In this document: in pieces, positions 22,202-33,189 of the stretch
Position numbering within the stretch: position 1 is the stretch's first letter
How the letters are laid out: each line of letters opens with the position of its first letter
Source: Trametes villosa
Taxonomy: Eukaryota > Basidiomycota > Agaricomycetes > Polyporales > Polyporaceae
Length of the DNA: 64,000 nt
Direction: 5' to 3'
Assembly (NCBI GenBank): GCA_002964805.2
Contig: PUDQ02000067.1
Coordinates: 62,001 to 126,000 of the forward strand
Notes under the pieces: generated by a model
Told to the model about the DNA's origin: nothing
Database searches by the model: none
The model's input: the letters and a program-made list of their open reading frames with translations, nothing else
Program-made: the position numbers and the translations under genes

Positions 22202-23299
22202 ACGAGATGCTGGCGCGGACGTGAATAGATTCTTTTACGAGACGGAGTACGAAGACGTCAGCGTGAACTGAGGACTCTCGACGTTGTATCAGCGTCGGTG
22301 GTGCGCTGACCTGCCCTTGGTGTTCTCCGCGCCGGAAACCAGGCATTTTTGGATTCGAAACACCCCACCTAGATGTCGGCGCATCTTCTTGTGTGGCATC
22401 AGGGAGGACTGCGGGGGCGTGATACTCGAGCATGCTGCGAAAATGTGCGAGGATTGTCGAATCGTTCACCAGATCTGCTAGCCGGGCAAGGATGGGATGC
22501 TTGAGTGGGATTGGGCCGCGCGAGGAATGATGATGTGGAAGAGGCCTCCTCCATCGGGTTTTCCGTCGTGAGCTGGTTTGAGCTGATGGCGCTTGCAAGG
22601 TCGACCATACTGGGTAGTACCAGATAAGCGCTTGTATAACCTTGCCCGCCGACCACAACCCTTGCGCCTCTATCATCGACTTTCACCTGGCAGCATAACA
22701 TCATACCTCGGGTGTCACAGGCTTGCAAAACATGTGCATGATTCGTCAAGGCTTGGTCTTGCATGAAACCCGTTTTCCGCACCCAGAAGAGCTGTTCTGA
22801 GCCTCCAAGTACTGGCCTTTGCCAGGAGATATGGACGCGGGGGTGTAAAGTACTTCGCTTGTGAGCTGTACGTTCAACTGCTTCCTCCGTACGAAACCTG
22901 CGCATCACATTGATACCGACTCATGCCTGGCTTTTGGTATACAGAGAACGAGTAGCCTGCCCGCTGGAACTGCCGAATCTCGCTCGCGATCTGGCTGGCA
23001 TGGCTCACAGTTTTCGACGCAATACTCGTCCCCGAGAAGCCCGACTGCGGTTCGATCGCACGTCGAAGCTGTAGGGTCGCATGTGGAAAGAGCGTCACAT
23101 CGCACTGGTCTTTCGGGTTCTCTTGCTAGTCAAGGCATGAAGATACTGTCTACCGCTGCGATGAACTCCTCCGGGCAATATCTTACCCTTGCCTACCCTA
23201 CGGAGGCGGCGGGTAACCTTTACATTTGACAGCGCCTCTTCACCTGGCCTGGCCCCTGCGGAGACAGCTGGATGATCCAGGCGAAAGCCTGAGAGGTCG
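22202..23299. other. intergenic, two overlapping minus-strand open frames
   Basis: Open frames on the minus strand at 22908-22399 and 22676-22185 overlap in different phases. Neither has a recognisable domain. They could include upstream exons of the minus-strand gene ending at 21347, but I found no consistent splice path. Confidence 0.35.
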
Positions 23300-23307
23300 T
23301 ATAAAAG
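23300..23307 (+). promoter_or_regulatory. TATA box of 7TM gene A
   Basis: TATAAAAG lies about 70 bp upstream of the ATG. The other two genes of this tandem group have the same box at nearly the same distance. Confidence 0.65.
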
Positions 23308-23373
23308 GCGCCGTACCCGCACTTCCCGACTACGCACCAACCTCTGCTCACTCTTCGACAGCTTGACGGCACT

Positions 23374-24856
23374 ATGGATTCGCCGAATGACAACCAGTAC
23401 GACGCGCGTGTGGTGAATTCTGAAGTTCTGCCACAACTACTGGATGCACTTCAGACTGACTCTGCGCCTTTTAACTCCGTTCAGCAGCACATCATGCACC
23501 AGATACTTGCCACATACATCGTAGCTCTCTTTCTCGAGACACTGCTATGCGGAGCATTTGCCGTCACCTACACGATGGGAGCGTGGGCCTTGACGCGAAC
23601 CATCGTTTCCGGGAGACGTTCATGGCGATGCTGGATACTGCTGGGTGCGAGCACGACTATGTTCGCCCTGGCTGTCACGGTACGTTCGTCGTCTATCGAT
23701 CTACGCTTAAGCAAGGCGCTGAACGCCTGTTCTTCAGCATCTCGTGCTGGATTTGCAGCTCACCCTTCGCGGTTTTGTGACCGCGGCGGGAAGCCTGGAT
23801 TCTGTTTTCTGGACCTTGTTTGATACTTCTATTTTACCTGGGTACGCTATCTACGCCACGCAGACGCTGATCGGCGACGCCTTCATGGTGAGTGCGACGA
23901 GCAATATCTCCTCATACCAGTGCTCAACTACACCTTCGCAGATATACCGACTGTTTCTCGTATGGAACAGGTGCCGCAAGGTCATTATACTACCCATCAT
24001 CCTCTTCTGCGTCAACGTTGGTAAGTACGAGTCCCATTGAGATACTGGTCGTAGCTACACTATCCCCGTGGCTACTCCCGCGTAGCCGTGTTACTGATGA
24101 TCGCTTGCAGTGTGCGGCTACATCGGATGGGCTCCGCGTTTCCTCCGGCTGGCCTGGGTTCTGTACCGCATACCCATCGCCTTCTTCAGCTTTTCCTTCA
24201 TCACCAACATACTCTGCTCCGGTACGTCTCCGCTCTGTCCAAACCCGTAACTCTGTTAGCTCACGACATCACGCCAGCTCTCATCATATGGCGCATCGCA
24301 CGCAACGTGAGCCCTTACTCGGCGCTCCCGGAACGCGTGTCCCTCTACAGGAAGGTGGTCGAGGCGATCGTGCAGTCCGCCGCCATCTACTCGGCCGCGT
24401 CCACCGCGCTCGTCATCACGTTCTGCATGAGCCCGAACATCGCCTTCCAGGGCTGCATCGGCGTGTTCCCGTCGCTCATCGTGAGTGCCCGCAGCGATTT
24501 TTCCTCTAGATCCTTCGGAAAAGACTGACCTAGGCGTTGTACAGGGCTTGGTGTTCTCGTTCATAGTCCTGCGGCTCGCTAAGGGCTCCGAGGACGACGC
24601 GCCGCGCCGTGCATCGCCTCTACCGGCCGCCAATGCAGCGTGCTCGCGCCGCAGAACCGCTCGTCCGCTGTCAAGCATCCTTCTGCGTACGCCCCGCTCG
24701 CCTCAGGCCACTATGCACCTTCCCCCGTTCGACTTCTCGGGCGATGCGGAAACCCTGGGGCTCAGCTTCCCCGGTAGAACGACGAGCATCAAGGCAGCGG
24801 AACCTCTCATATTGCCAGACTGTCCTGCCATCGAGGGTCGCGACTTAGAACGTTAG
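23374..24856 (+). CDS. seven-transmembrane family protein A
   Basis: Seven exons keep frame: 23374-23412, 23485-23679, 23738-23887, 23942-24020, 24111-24221, 24278-24480 and 24545-24856, giving 362 residues. After a 13-residue N-terminus come seven hydrophobic segments. Family motifs are FLETLLCGAFAV in TM1, TQTLIGDAFMIYR at TM3 across the exon 3/4 junction, and QSAAIYS in TM6. The last exon holds a polar cytoplasmic tail of about 90 residues. Exon 1 ends at a GTGAATTC donor, the weakest site of the gene. The protein resembles the multi-pass proteins abundant in mushroom-forming fungi (often labelled with DUF6533 or DUF6534), but I cannot place it in a named family. Ligand and function are unknown. 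Confidence 0.8.
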
Positions 24857-25780
24857 GTAGTTGGAGGGGAACATCGCAGTATTCTTGACTTCCGTGCGTC
24901 CAAGCTGTCGCAGGATACGGTATGGCAGCTTGTATGACTCCGGCTATGAAGGTACCAGGAGGCCCGCACTGTGCTGGAGCCATTAAGCTGATACGGTACG
25001 CACAGGAGGTAGCAAAGCTGTGCAGGAGATATCCTGATGTTCTTAAATCGTTATGGAGGCTCGATCGTCCAAAATACTGCAGTGATCGTGGATGGCGTAG
25101 GAAGCGCCCGTTTGACTGTGGCATTGTGGCGCCAGCTTATCGGAGCTTCTACATGTGTAGTCGCGGACTTTCAACTCTACGTTAGCGTTACGTAGCATGC
25201 ATCCTGCGGACTGCTTGGACATCCCACTTCTGACCTGGCTATCGAATCTGCACATCCCCATCCTGTGAGCCTTCGTTCCCTCGAGCCTACGACCCACTGC
25301 CTATCACTGCAGCTCAGCACCCGGGGTACAAGATATCTGTTGGAAATGAAGACATTTGTCCCGCACTGCTCAGACACGACAGGAGTGTCACTCCTGTTCG
25401 CAACCAGGTAGGTCCCGCGGAGGGGGAGTGCGGATCGATCACTGAGCGCACGAAGGAAGTATATCCACCGGATCGAGCTCCGACGGTCCACCTAGCCTGC
25501 GCGCGGCGCTCAGCCGCTCGCCCGCACCCACATGAAAGAGCGCCGCATCGCGCTCAGTTTTAGGAGTGGTTAGCATTCAGGTGAACAACCCCCCTTCCGG
25601 GCATCGCCTCTTGACATACCCTGAGATTACGGGACAACCGCCCCCGTATATGGCATGTGCATCCCATTTTCTAAGATCTAAAGTGGGAATGGGCATGCTT
25701 TGCACCATGTTGCGCCGCTGTCTTCGCCTGCGGCGCGGAGAGGCATATGTCGTCGGGGCGGCCCCAGCGCCGGTACGTTG
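24857..25780. other. intergenic between 7TM genes A and B
   Basis: About 0.9 kb. No gene was recognised; it holds the promoter region of the next family member. Confidence 0.5.
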
Positions 25781-25786
25781 TATAAA
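25781..25786 (+). promoter_or_regulatory. TATA box of 7TM gene B
   Basis: TATAAA lies about 64 bp upstream of the ATG. Confidence 0.6.
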
Positions 25787-25844
25787 GACGCCTTGCTGCT
25801 CGCCTGTATACGCTCTACTCTCGCCTCCCCCAAGCTTTTCAGAA

Positions 25845-27363
25845 ATGGATCCACGGAGCGACATTCAGTATGATCCCTACGCAGTGAGTTTCAACAATCT
25901 ATCGCCGTTTCGTTGTAGTTCGAGCTGACGCTACGTCCGGATATTGCCCAGATACGCACAATGCATCAAGAGCTCGCTGTGTTCATCCTTGCCATCTTCT
26001 TAGAGACTCTGCTGTTCGGCGCATTCGCGGTCACTTACACGATGGGAACGTGGTCCTTGACGCGCTCGGTCATCTCGGGGAGGCGTCCAGGACGATCTCG
26101 CATATTGCTAGGCGCGAGCACTGTGATGTTCGCGCTGGCGCTGGCGGTGGGTCTTTTTCGATTGGATCCCGCTTTGTACCGCGTTAAGCTTCTCACCCAC
26201 AGCATCTCGCCCTGAGCTTAAAGCTTACCCTCAATGGGTTCGTGACGCATGCGGGAAGCCTAGAGTCCGTTGCACACGCCCTCTTCGGCTCGTCTTTATG
26301 GATCGCTCCTCTAGGAGTCCCTAGGTTCGGTATCTACGTCACTCAGACGTTGATCGGGGACGCATTCATGGTCAGTCCGCCCCCAAAGTTATCAGGTCGT
26401 CAGTGTTAATGAGAGCGCTGGCAGATATACCGACTCTTTCTTGTATGGAACCAGAGTCGAAAGGTCATCGTGCTGCCTGTGATTCTCTGCTGTATAGATG
26501 GCGGTCAGTATCTGTATTATTGTTCCCTACCTTCCGTCCCCCCGTCGTCAGCTTACTCATGATACTTCACAGTATGCGGCTACCTTGGAGTAGTACAGCA
26601 ACAGCGAACATTGTCTCTAACGTTTATGCCGCTTGTCTTCTTCACGTTCTCCTTCATCACCAACGTGCTCTGTTCCGGTACGTCCTTGCCCTTCACGTCA
26701 CGGGAGCCTCTCTCTGTAGCCGATCGCTGACAACTCTATGTCAGGTCTCATTATATGGCGCGTCGTGCGCAACGTCAACCCGTACACAGCCCTTCCGGCG
26801 CGCGTCGCTCTGTACAGAAAGGTCGTCGAGGCGATCATCCAGTCCGCGGCCATCTACTCGACCGCCTCTATCGCCCTGCTTGTCACGTTCTTCATCAGCC
26901 CGAACATCGGCTTCGCGGCATGTATGGGTGTCTTCCCGCCTCTCATCGTGAGCGCCCAGTTTTCCACTCCCCGTTGCAAGTATCCTTACTCTTCCGCATT
27001 TTGCAGGGTCTCGTGTTTTCGTTCATAGTCCTCCGACTCGCCAGGAACTCGGAGGACGACGCGCCGGGCCGCGCACCGCCTACACTACCCAACACAACTC
27101 GCGAGCGTTCCACTACCGCCCGTCCAGTGTCCAGTATTATGCTGCATACCCCGCGCTCCCCTCAACCCGCCATGCATATCCCCGCCTTCGACTTCTCGCG
27201 CGATACCGAAACGTTCGACGGCAGCATGAGCGGCAGCGCGGCGAGCATCAAGCCTACAAAGCCCCTCGAACTGTCAGATATGACGGACCTCGAAACCGGT
27301 GATATAGAAGATCAAAGAGCTCGGGTATACCTCGGTGTGCTCGATATACGCGCGTCGAAGTAG
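25845..27363 (+). CDS. seven-transmembrane family protein B
   Basis: Exons 25845-25883, 25952-26146, 26203-26370, 26425-26503, 26573-26677, 26745-26947 and 27007-27363 join to 381 residues. Predicted membrane segments fall roughly at residues 20-45, 55-80, 118-140, 145-165, 170-195, 220-245 and 250-285, followed by a tail of about 90 polar residues. It carries FLETLLFGAFAV, TQTLIGDAFMIYR, the RVVRNVNPYTAL loop and QSAAIYS. It is the cleanest member of the tandem triplet with genes A and C and has no damaging change. The role is unknown; a receptor or transporter function would be speculation. Confidence 0.85.
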
Positions 27364-28147
27364 TCGCAAATTGTATGAGAGGTACGAGGTCTCCTGCAGC
27401 ACACTGCGGCTGACGGACTGGTTACTGACATGCTTCCACATCTAGGCAACCGTCGTGTAGCAAATTGGAAGCGTTTTCGATGCTGTACGATACTTTGGTA
27501 CGCGTTCGCTTGGCAATGCAGGTTCTGCGTATACCTAGACCTGCCTCGGAGGCGCAGCATGAGCGCCCGTTCCCTGTGCCTACAAATGCACTCGGAGCTC
27601 GAGATCCCATCGCGCCTTCGTCTTCGGCGCATTTTGGCTCCTGTATATGTACACGTGGTGTCCTCGCAAATGCAGCTTTGCGGTGCGCCGTTTGACTGTT
27701 CCCATCTCGTTAGCCACCGACCTATCTTCTTACGTTGTCAATAGATAGTCCTGGGAACGTTCATCTTCGATCGCATCTATACGCAGCTCCATCAATCTCG
27801 TGAACTACTTAAGCAGCTATTACATCGCCTATCTGAGTTTTTAGGTGCCCTACCATTGCGGAGGAGAGGTTGTGTATTATACGATCAGGCTCTTCTAATG
27901 CAGCTGCCGATGTCTAACCATTAGAGTTGATGCCCCGTCTTGGCCCCGGAGAACATGTCTCTCGTAAGTGCTGCACAGTTTCCCTCTCTGAATTCTCGTC
28001 TCTCACGGATGCAGCTGTGCTCGGCAACTTCATTGCTGATTCCTTTCGGGAGGCAGTGGACAGTGATACTCCGGATCTGACGACATCACCCCGACCTCTG
28101 TCTTCTGTGCGGAGAGTTGCGTGGTTGATTCTTCCATTCATGGACCG
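27364..28147. other. intergenic between 7TM genes B and C
   Basis: About 0.8 kb without a recognisable gene. Confidence 0.5.
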
Positions 28148-28155
28148 TATAAAAG
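28148..28155 (+). promoter_or_regulatory. TATA box of 7TM gene C
   Basis: TATAAAAG lies about 62 bp upstream of the ATG. Confidence 0.6.
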
Positions 28156-28209
28156 TTGCGCGATGTCTGACGTTGATAGTCTACCTCCCCCCTCTCTTCG
28201 TACGCAATA

Positions 28210-29753
28210 ATGGATCCATGGGACGGCGCCCCTCTTCCAGGCCCAGGCTCGGTGAGTCCTGAGGCCCGATGTTCCATTTTCATGTAGACGTGCTCGAAGT
28301 TGACTGTCTGTGGTAATCGCTTAGATCCCCTTCATTCATGCGGAACTAACCACATTCATTGTGGCGTTCTTCCTGGAAACGCTCTTGTTTGGTTCCTTTG
28401 CGGTCACCTACATAATGGGAGTGTGGTCTTTGATACAGACCATCCTTGTCCGGAGGCGCTCCGAGCGAGGACGACCGTGTATATTGCTATGCGCGAGTAC
28501 TGTTATGTTCGGCTTGGCGCTGGCGGTATGTCCCTCCAAATCTACGGAGGCGTGAGCAGAACACTGACATCCATACATCCAGCATCTCGTGCTAACCCTG
28601 AATGTTCAATTCTATGGCTTCGTGACCTGGTCAGGAAGTCAAGACACCATGATAGCCGCCCTAACTAGATCTGTCATGTGGAATACTCCCCTCGGCGCGC
28701 CCAGGTTTGGCATCTACATCACTCAGACTTTGCTCGGCGACGCATTCATGGTAGGTGCTCCGGCAACAGTCGCGTTGTGGTGGCGTTGATCATCGCAAAA
28801 CCCTCGCAGGTATATCGGCTCTTTCTCTTGTGGAACCGGAGTCGAAAAGTCATTGTTTTGCCTTTGATTCTATGCTGTTTTAACGCCGGTGAGTGTGGGT
28901 CACCATCGTATTGTAGCTTCCTCATGAGGCGTGCGCCTGGGATCATCATATTCATAACGCCACTTCAGTGTGCGGCTATTACGGATTGCAAGAGACGTTC
29001 TTCATATCGCTCACGCCCTACATATTCTTCATCTCCTCCTTCACCACCAATATGCTATGTTCCAGTACGTGCTCATACTCGTCGCCCAATCCCGCGATCT
29101 CTCTGGATGAGCGCCTGCTGACCAACACTACACCAGGTCTCATCATCTGGCGCGTCGTGCGCAACGTCAATCAATACACCCCACTCTCGGCACGCATCAC
29201 TTTGTATAGAAAGGTGGCCGAGGCGATCGTGCAGTCCGCCGTCATCTACTCGGTCGCATCTGTAGCTTTGTTTGTCACATCAGACGCCAGCCCCAGTGAT
29301 GATACCGGCATTATAATATGCATGGACGTCTTCCCGCCTTTAATCGTGAGTACTCTCCTCGCTGCCGTGCCCGAGGATACTGAGCTACGTACTGCACCTT
29401 AGGGCCTGGTTTTCTCGTTCATAGTCCTTCGGATGGCGAAGAACATGAAAAGCGACACGAACGGCCGCATACAGACTATCCGGGCGAGCCTAGCGCCCCA
29501 GCGTAGCGCAACTGTGCGTCCCCTGGCATCAAGCGTCGCGTCACATGGACCGCGCGAGCCTGAAGCAGCGACACCTCTTCCGCCATCTGATTTCTCGTTT
29601 GAGCGCACAGCGGGGTTTCCTCCAGGGCAGGAAGCACATCCAGCATCAGATCTCCTCAACTACCGAACTCTACGGCCCTCGGAACCCGCGACCTCGAAGG
29701 CCAGAGAGACGGGGACTAGTGTGGCGCTCTTGATATCGGCGCATCAAGCGTAA
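28210..29753 (+). CDS. seven-transmembrane family protein C
   Basis: Exons 28210-28251, 28325-28525, 28583-28750, 28810-28888, 28969-29064, 29137-29345 and 29403-29753 join to 381 residues. TM1 has FLETLLFGSFAV, the TM3 region has TQTLLGDAFM followed by VYR, and TM6 has QSAVIYS. After TM6, where genes A and B have a hydrophobic stretch, this copy has TSDASPSDDTGIIICMDVF. It is rich in Ser and Asp and would disturb the last loop or helix start. All splice sites are intact, so the gene may be expressed but functionally diverged or decaying. It is the third member of a head-to-tail array. Confidence 0.8.
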
Positions 29754-30411
29754 GGTCGGACTGGAACGTACGTGTACGTCTGCAGCATACTCCTATCACA
29801 GAGCTGACGACTCATACATATCAGTATAGGCGACCAATTTGTGTATTTGCAGAAGATTAGGGCCCTGGATTCTCTCGATATGTACGGTTTATGAACTTTG
29901 CGCCGGGTTCTCACCTCTCTGTAGTCAGGTTCTACTGATTCTCAATTCTGCATCGGGATACCGCCCCATGACGCTGTTCTGTGCTCTGTCGCGACGCCTT
30001 CGGCTGTGTTCAGTCGCACGCAGCTCTACCCACAACGCATTGGAGACAAAAGACGGGCCGCTCGGATACGGCAACCCGCGCCTCGAGCGTCCGGATCGCC
30101 CAGTGTCCTTAAAGAGACGCCGCATTCTGCATATGTGGTGTTATGCACACCCGCAGGGCGAATGCATCGCCGTCGAACCTTTCGACTCGGAGTCGGAGTT
30201 AGGCTGCACGTCTAGACCTTAAGCTTGAAGCTTCGCACGCGTTCCGTGTGTGGGACCCGGGGATGACCTCAGGTCGCGGCGCGGTGCATGCTGCCGGAGA
30301 GTCATGCGACTAAGTCTTCGCAATCTCGATATGTACGTACGAACAATACGCTCTCCGGAATCGGGGCTGTCAACTCGAGCTGGCGGGGCAAGAGCTGTAC
30401 TGGTTGGAGAC
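29754..30411. other. intergenic before the tRNA gene
   Basis: No gene was recognised in about 0.65 kb. Confidence 0.5.
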
Positions 30412-30415
30412 AAAA
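30412..30415 (-). terminator. RNA polymerase III terminator
   Basis: A run of four T on the minus strand begins four bases after the tRNA discriminator base, as expected for a Pol III termination signal. Confidence 0.7.
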
Positions 30416-30418
30416 CTG

Positions 30419-30498
30419 TACACTGAGCGGGAGTCGAACCCACGCCGCTTGCTACCTCGAAGTGGAAGGCAAGCATGATACCGTTTCACCATCAGTGT
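30419..30498 (-). tRNA. tRNA-Gly (anticodon UCC) with a short intron
   Basis: The acceptor stem ACACTGA (30498-30492) pairs perfectly with TCAGTGT (30426-30420), with A as discriminator. The D arm (GTGA with TCAT), the anticodon stem CTTGC/GCAAG and the T arm GTGGG-TTCGACT-CCCGC all fold. The loop between the anticodon-stem halves is 16 nt (CTTCCACTTCGAGGTA). A normal 7-nt loop leaves a 9-nt intron at the canonical site after position 37. The anticodon read at positions 34-36 is TCC, which decodes GGA. Internal A-box (TGGTGAAACGG) and B-box (GGTTCGACTCC) elements are present. Confidence 0.88.
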
Positions 30499-30863
30499 CT
30501 ATGAAGGCATTGACTAGTTTTATTTATCAACTGTCAATCATCGTACATCAAGAAACACATCCTGAAACACATCCCCGGTGGGTTGGAGCCAAGGTCATGA
30601 AGGTCGTAAGAGATAGACAAGAAACATCGAGAGAGAAAGCATAAAGCGAGACCAGTATCTAGTGGAAGCATGCGTACACTCCTGTACACGCCAGTCAGAA
30701 CCGCCCACGGACTAGTAGGGGGGGCGTGGTGGTACTTAATCGTACATCGACTGCTAGCGGCACAGGAGCTGTCAGAATACTATCACTAGATACGGCGCGG
30801 GGATTCAGTCATAGGCACGTTCACCTCGTAGCGGGTATCAGAGCATTCGGGGTCGTAAGGAGG
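30499..30863. other. intergenic between tRNA and P450
   Basis: Short spacer with the 3' flank of the P450 gene; nothing else was seen. Confidence 0.5.
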
Positions 30864-33127
30864 TCATTCCGAAGGGACGCTGTCGGCATTCATGTGCGCG
30901 ACGAGGTCCCGGATCCGATCCGAGCGCGGGCGGAAGGAGCATGTGAAGTCCTTGGGATGACTGCGAGTGTGTGTCCGGGTCTCATTCAGTGCTGGACTCG
31001 GAACGCAAAGTGGTGCGTGCTTTACCTAACAAAGCCCGAGATGAAGGCGGCCTCCGGGACGACCGCCCGGCCGAGGGTATCCTTCGCGAAGGTCAGGTCC
31101 ATGGTCGCGATGATATTGGCCGCGGCGAGCCATATGCCGGCCTCCGCGAACGCCTGCCCGGGGCAAATCCTATCACGCCGACGTCATGAGCCTAAGCCGC
31201 GAACACAAGAGCCGACGTCATCCTCACCGTCGACCAAACCCAAAGACGACGTTTCTAGGGTCCGTCCGCTCTGCTTCCTCCGGGGACAGGGCGAGGTACC
31301 GCTCGGGGTAGAACTTCTCCGGCTCAGAATAGACGGCCGGGTCCTGCGTCATCCACCTGACAAGGGGCCGGACGTCAAGCAGGTACCACGGGTGCACGGT
31401 GTGGGCGTGGGGCGGCGTACCAGATGTTCGGGATGATCATGGCGCCTTCGGGGATGTCACAGCCGCGATACACGTCGTGCGCCTGGACCCTGTGTGGCAC
31501 GCCTACACGAGGACACACAACGTTAGCACGGTCACCAACTGTATAGCGGAACGGCTTACCAAGCGGCACTGGCGCGTTCCACCTGACCGTATTTCGTGGT
31601 TCAGCCGTCGGGTTTAGAGGGATAGATAGGGAAGACATGGACGCACCGGAAGACCTCCTTCACGATGGCGTCCAGGTACGGCAGGCTCTCCCTGTCGTCC
31701 AAATCGGGGAGGCGGTCAGAGCCGATTGCGTTGTCAACCTCGGCCTGCGCCTTCTTGTAGACGTCCGGATGAAGGACCATAGCGAGCACGAATGTTTTCA
31801 TGGCAGTAACGGTCTAACGCGGCCGATAAGGCGTGGGTGGATTATCGAGAGGCGCGGGATGCTCACCGTGTCCGTGCCAGCTGAAAGTAAAATCAGCAAG
31901 ACGGCACAAGGGCACGTAAGCGAAATGAGCATACCGGTGTATATCACGCCTGCGGCGCCCTTGATATCGTCCTCGTGCTCCGCTGTCAAGTTACCTGCAG
32001 CAGCAGACTCCTCAAGAAGCGTCGCGGTGAATGAGGGTGCGGCGGTTCCGGCGCGCTGAATGGTCGATAGTGAGCTTAAGTGCGCAATCTAGGGGGAAGG
32101 GTCACCATACCAACGAGCGTTTGACCATCTCGAAGGGGGTATTGAGTGTGCGTCGGACAAGCTGGCGGACGTAGTAAGCGCGGTGCTTGAAGCCGGACCC
32201 AGGCGCCCACAAGGGGATGCCCTTCACTGTGAACGCACGGTCAGGATGCGATTCGGCAACGGTCGTCGGCGCGCTTACGGATTGGGAAGAAATCGACCAG
32301 CATGGAGCCGGGACTGCCGGCGAGGACGGTTTCGACAGTCGTCCGCTCGGCGAGCGCGATAAACTGGTCATCGATGGAGGTGACGCGGTGGCCGTACGCG
32401 ATTTCCATGATGGTCGCCGCCGCCCACCTGAGCGCGACATACGTCAGGGCTGAGGTCATTTTATAGGAAGCCGACGTACCGTTTAATATGGTCCATGAAT
32501 AGCTCCGGCCTATCGCACAATCCAGCTAGGAGAGTGTACGTTTCGCGCCGCTGGATCGGAAGGTAGGACGCGAGGGCGGTCTTCGACACGAAGGCATCCT
32601 GGAGCCACTTGCGGTGCTTGCGGAATCGATCGCCGTAAGGCAGATTGTTGAGCACGCTATCCCAGCCCATGCTAGATCGTGAGGCGCGTCAGTCGGTCAT
32701 CGCCGGCGGGGATAACCACACTGACAGTTCTTTGAGCAAGATAAACGGAGGCCGGTCAGAGTATTTGGCGCTGCGCTTTTCCATCAGATCCATAGCCGCC
32801 TCGCGCGAGTTCAACACCACGGCGGGGGTGCGGAAGAAGCGCGCGAACACGACGTCGCCTACAACGACGGGGTAGTTAGTGACGATGATTGAGGATATTA
32901 AGCCAATACGTACCATATTGGCGGCCCCACTCCGCGAGCTTTCGCTGTTGATACTCGCCGGGAAGTTGATGAACATTTCCGAGGATCGGAATTGCGGGAG
33001 GACCGGGGGGATACCGGCGCTTGTCGTTATTGAGAAGACGAACGCACGCCGCTCGGACCACAAGAACAACGACAATGAAACCCGACAGCACCGAGGCGCT
33101 GACGATGAAGGAGGGGTGGAAATCCAT
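30864..33127 (-). CDS. cytochrome P450 monooxygenase
   Basis: A complete ER-anchored P450 of 526 residues in 13 exons: 33127-32914, 32858-32726, 32671-32480, 32427-32279, 32226-32111, 32055-31935, 31880-31867, 31813-31647, 31582-31560, 31502-31421, 31356-31228, 31169-31026 and 30960-30864. It has an N-terminal membrane anchor ([18 protein letters not shown]), the [11 protein letters not shown] hinge, the I-helix AGTDT made across two junctions, the K-helix with the EVFR and RW pair, and the heme loop FGFGRRICPGQ with the Cys ligand. Exon 7 is only 14 nt and exon 9 only 23 nt. The sequence style (KELMGWD, FFPILKGIPLW) fits the large basidiomycete group often annotated as O-methylsterigmatocystin oxidoreductase-like. 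Substrate is unknown. TATAAG lies at 33189-33184. Confidence 0.93.
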
Positions 33128-33189
33128 GGGGGCGAGCCGGAGGAGTGCTGAAGGGGATGCCTCGGGTAGAGTTGGCGGGCGTACTTATA

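Noticed and set aside
32200..32300. Apparent frameshift in the P450 after FFPI
   Set aside because: A 52-bp intron (GTAAGC donor, CATCCTGACC branch, CACAG acceptor) restores the frame and the conserved LKGIPLW sequence.
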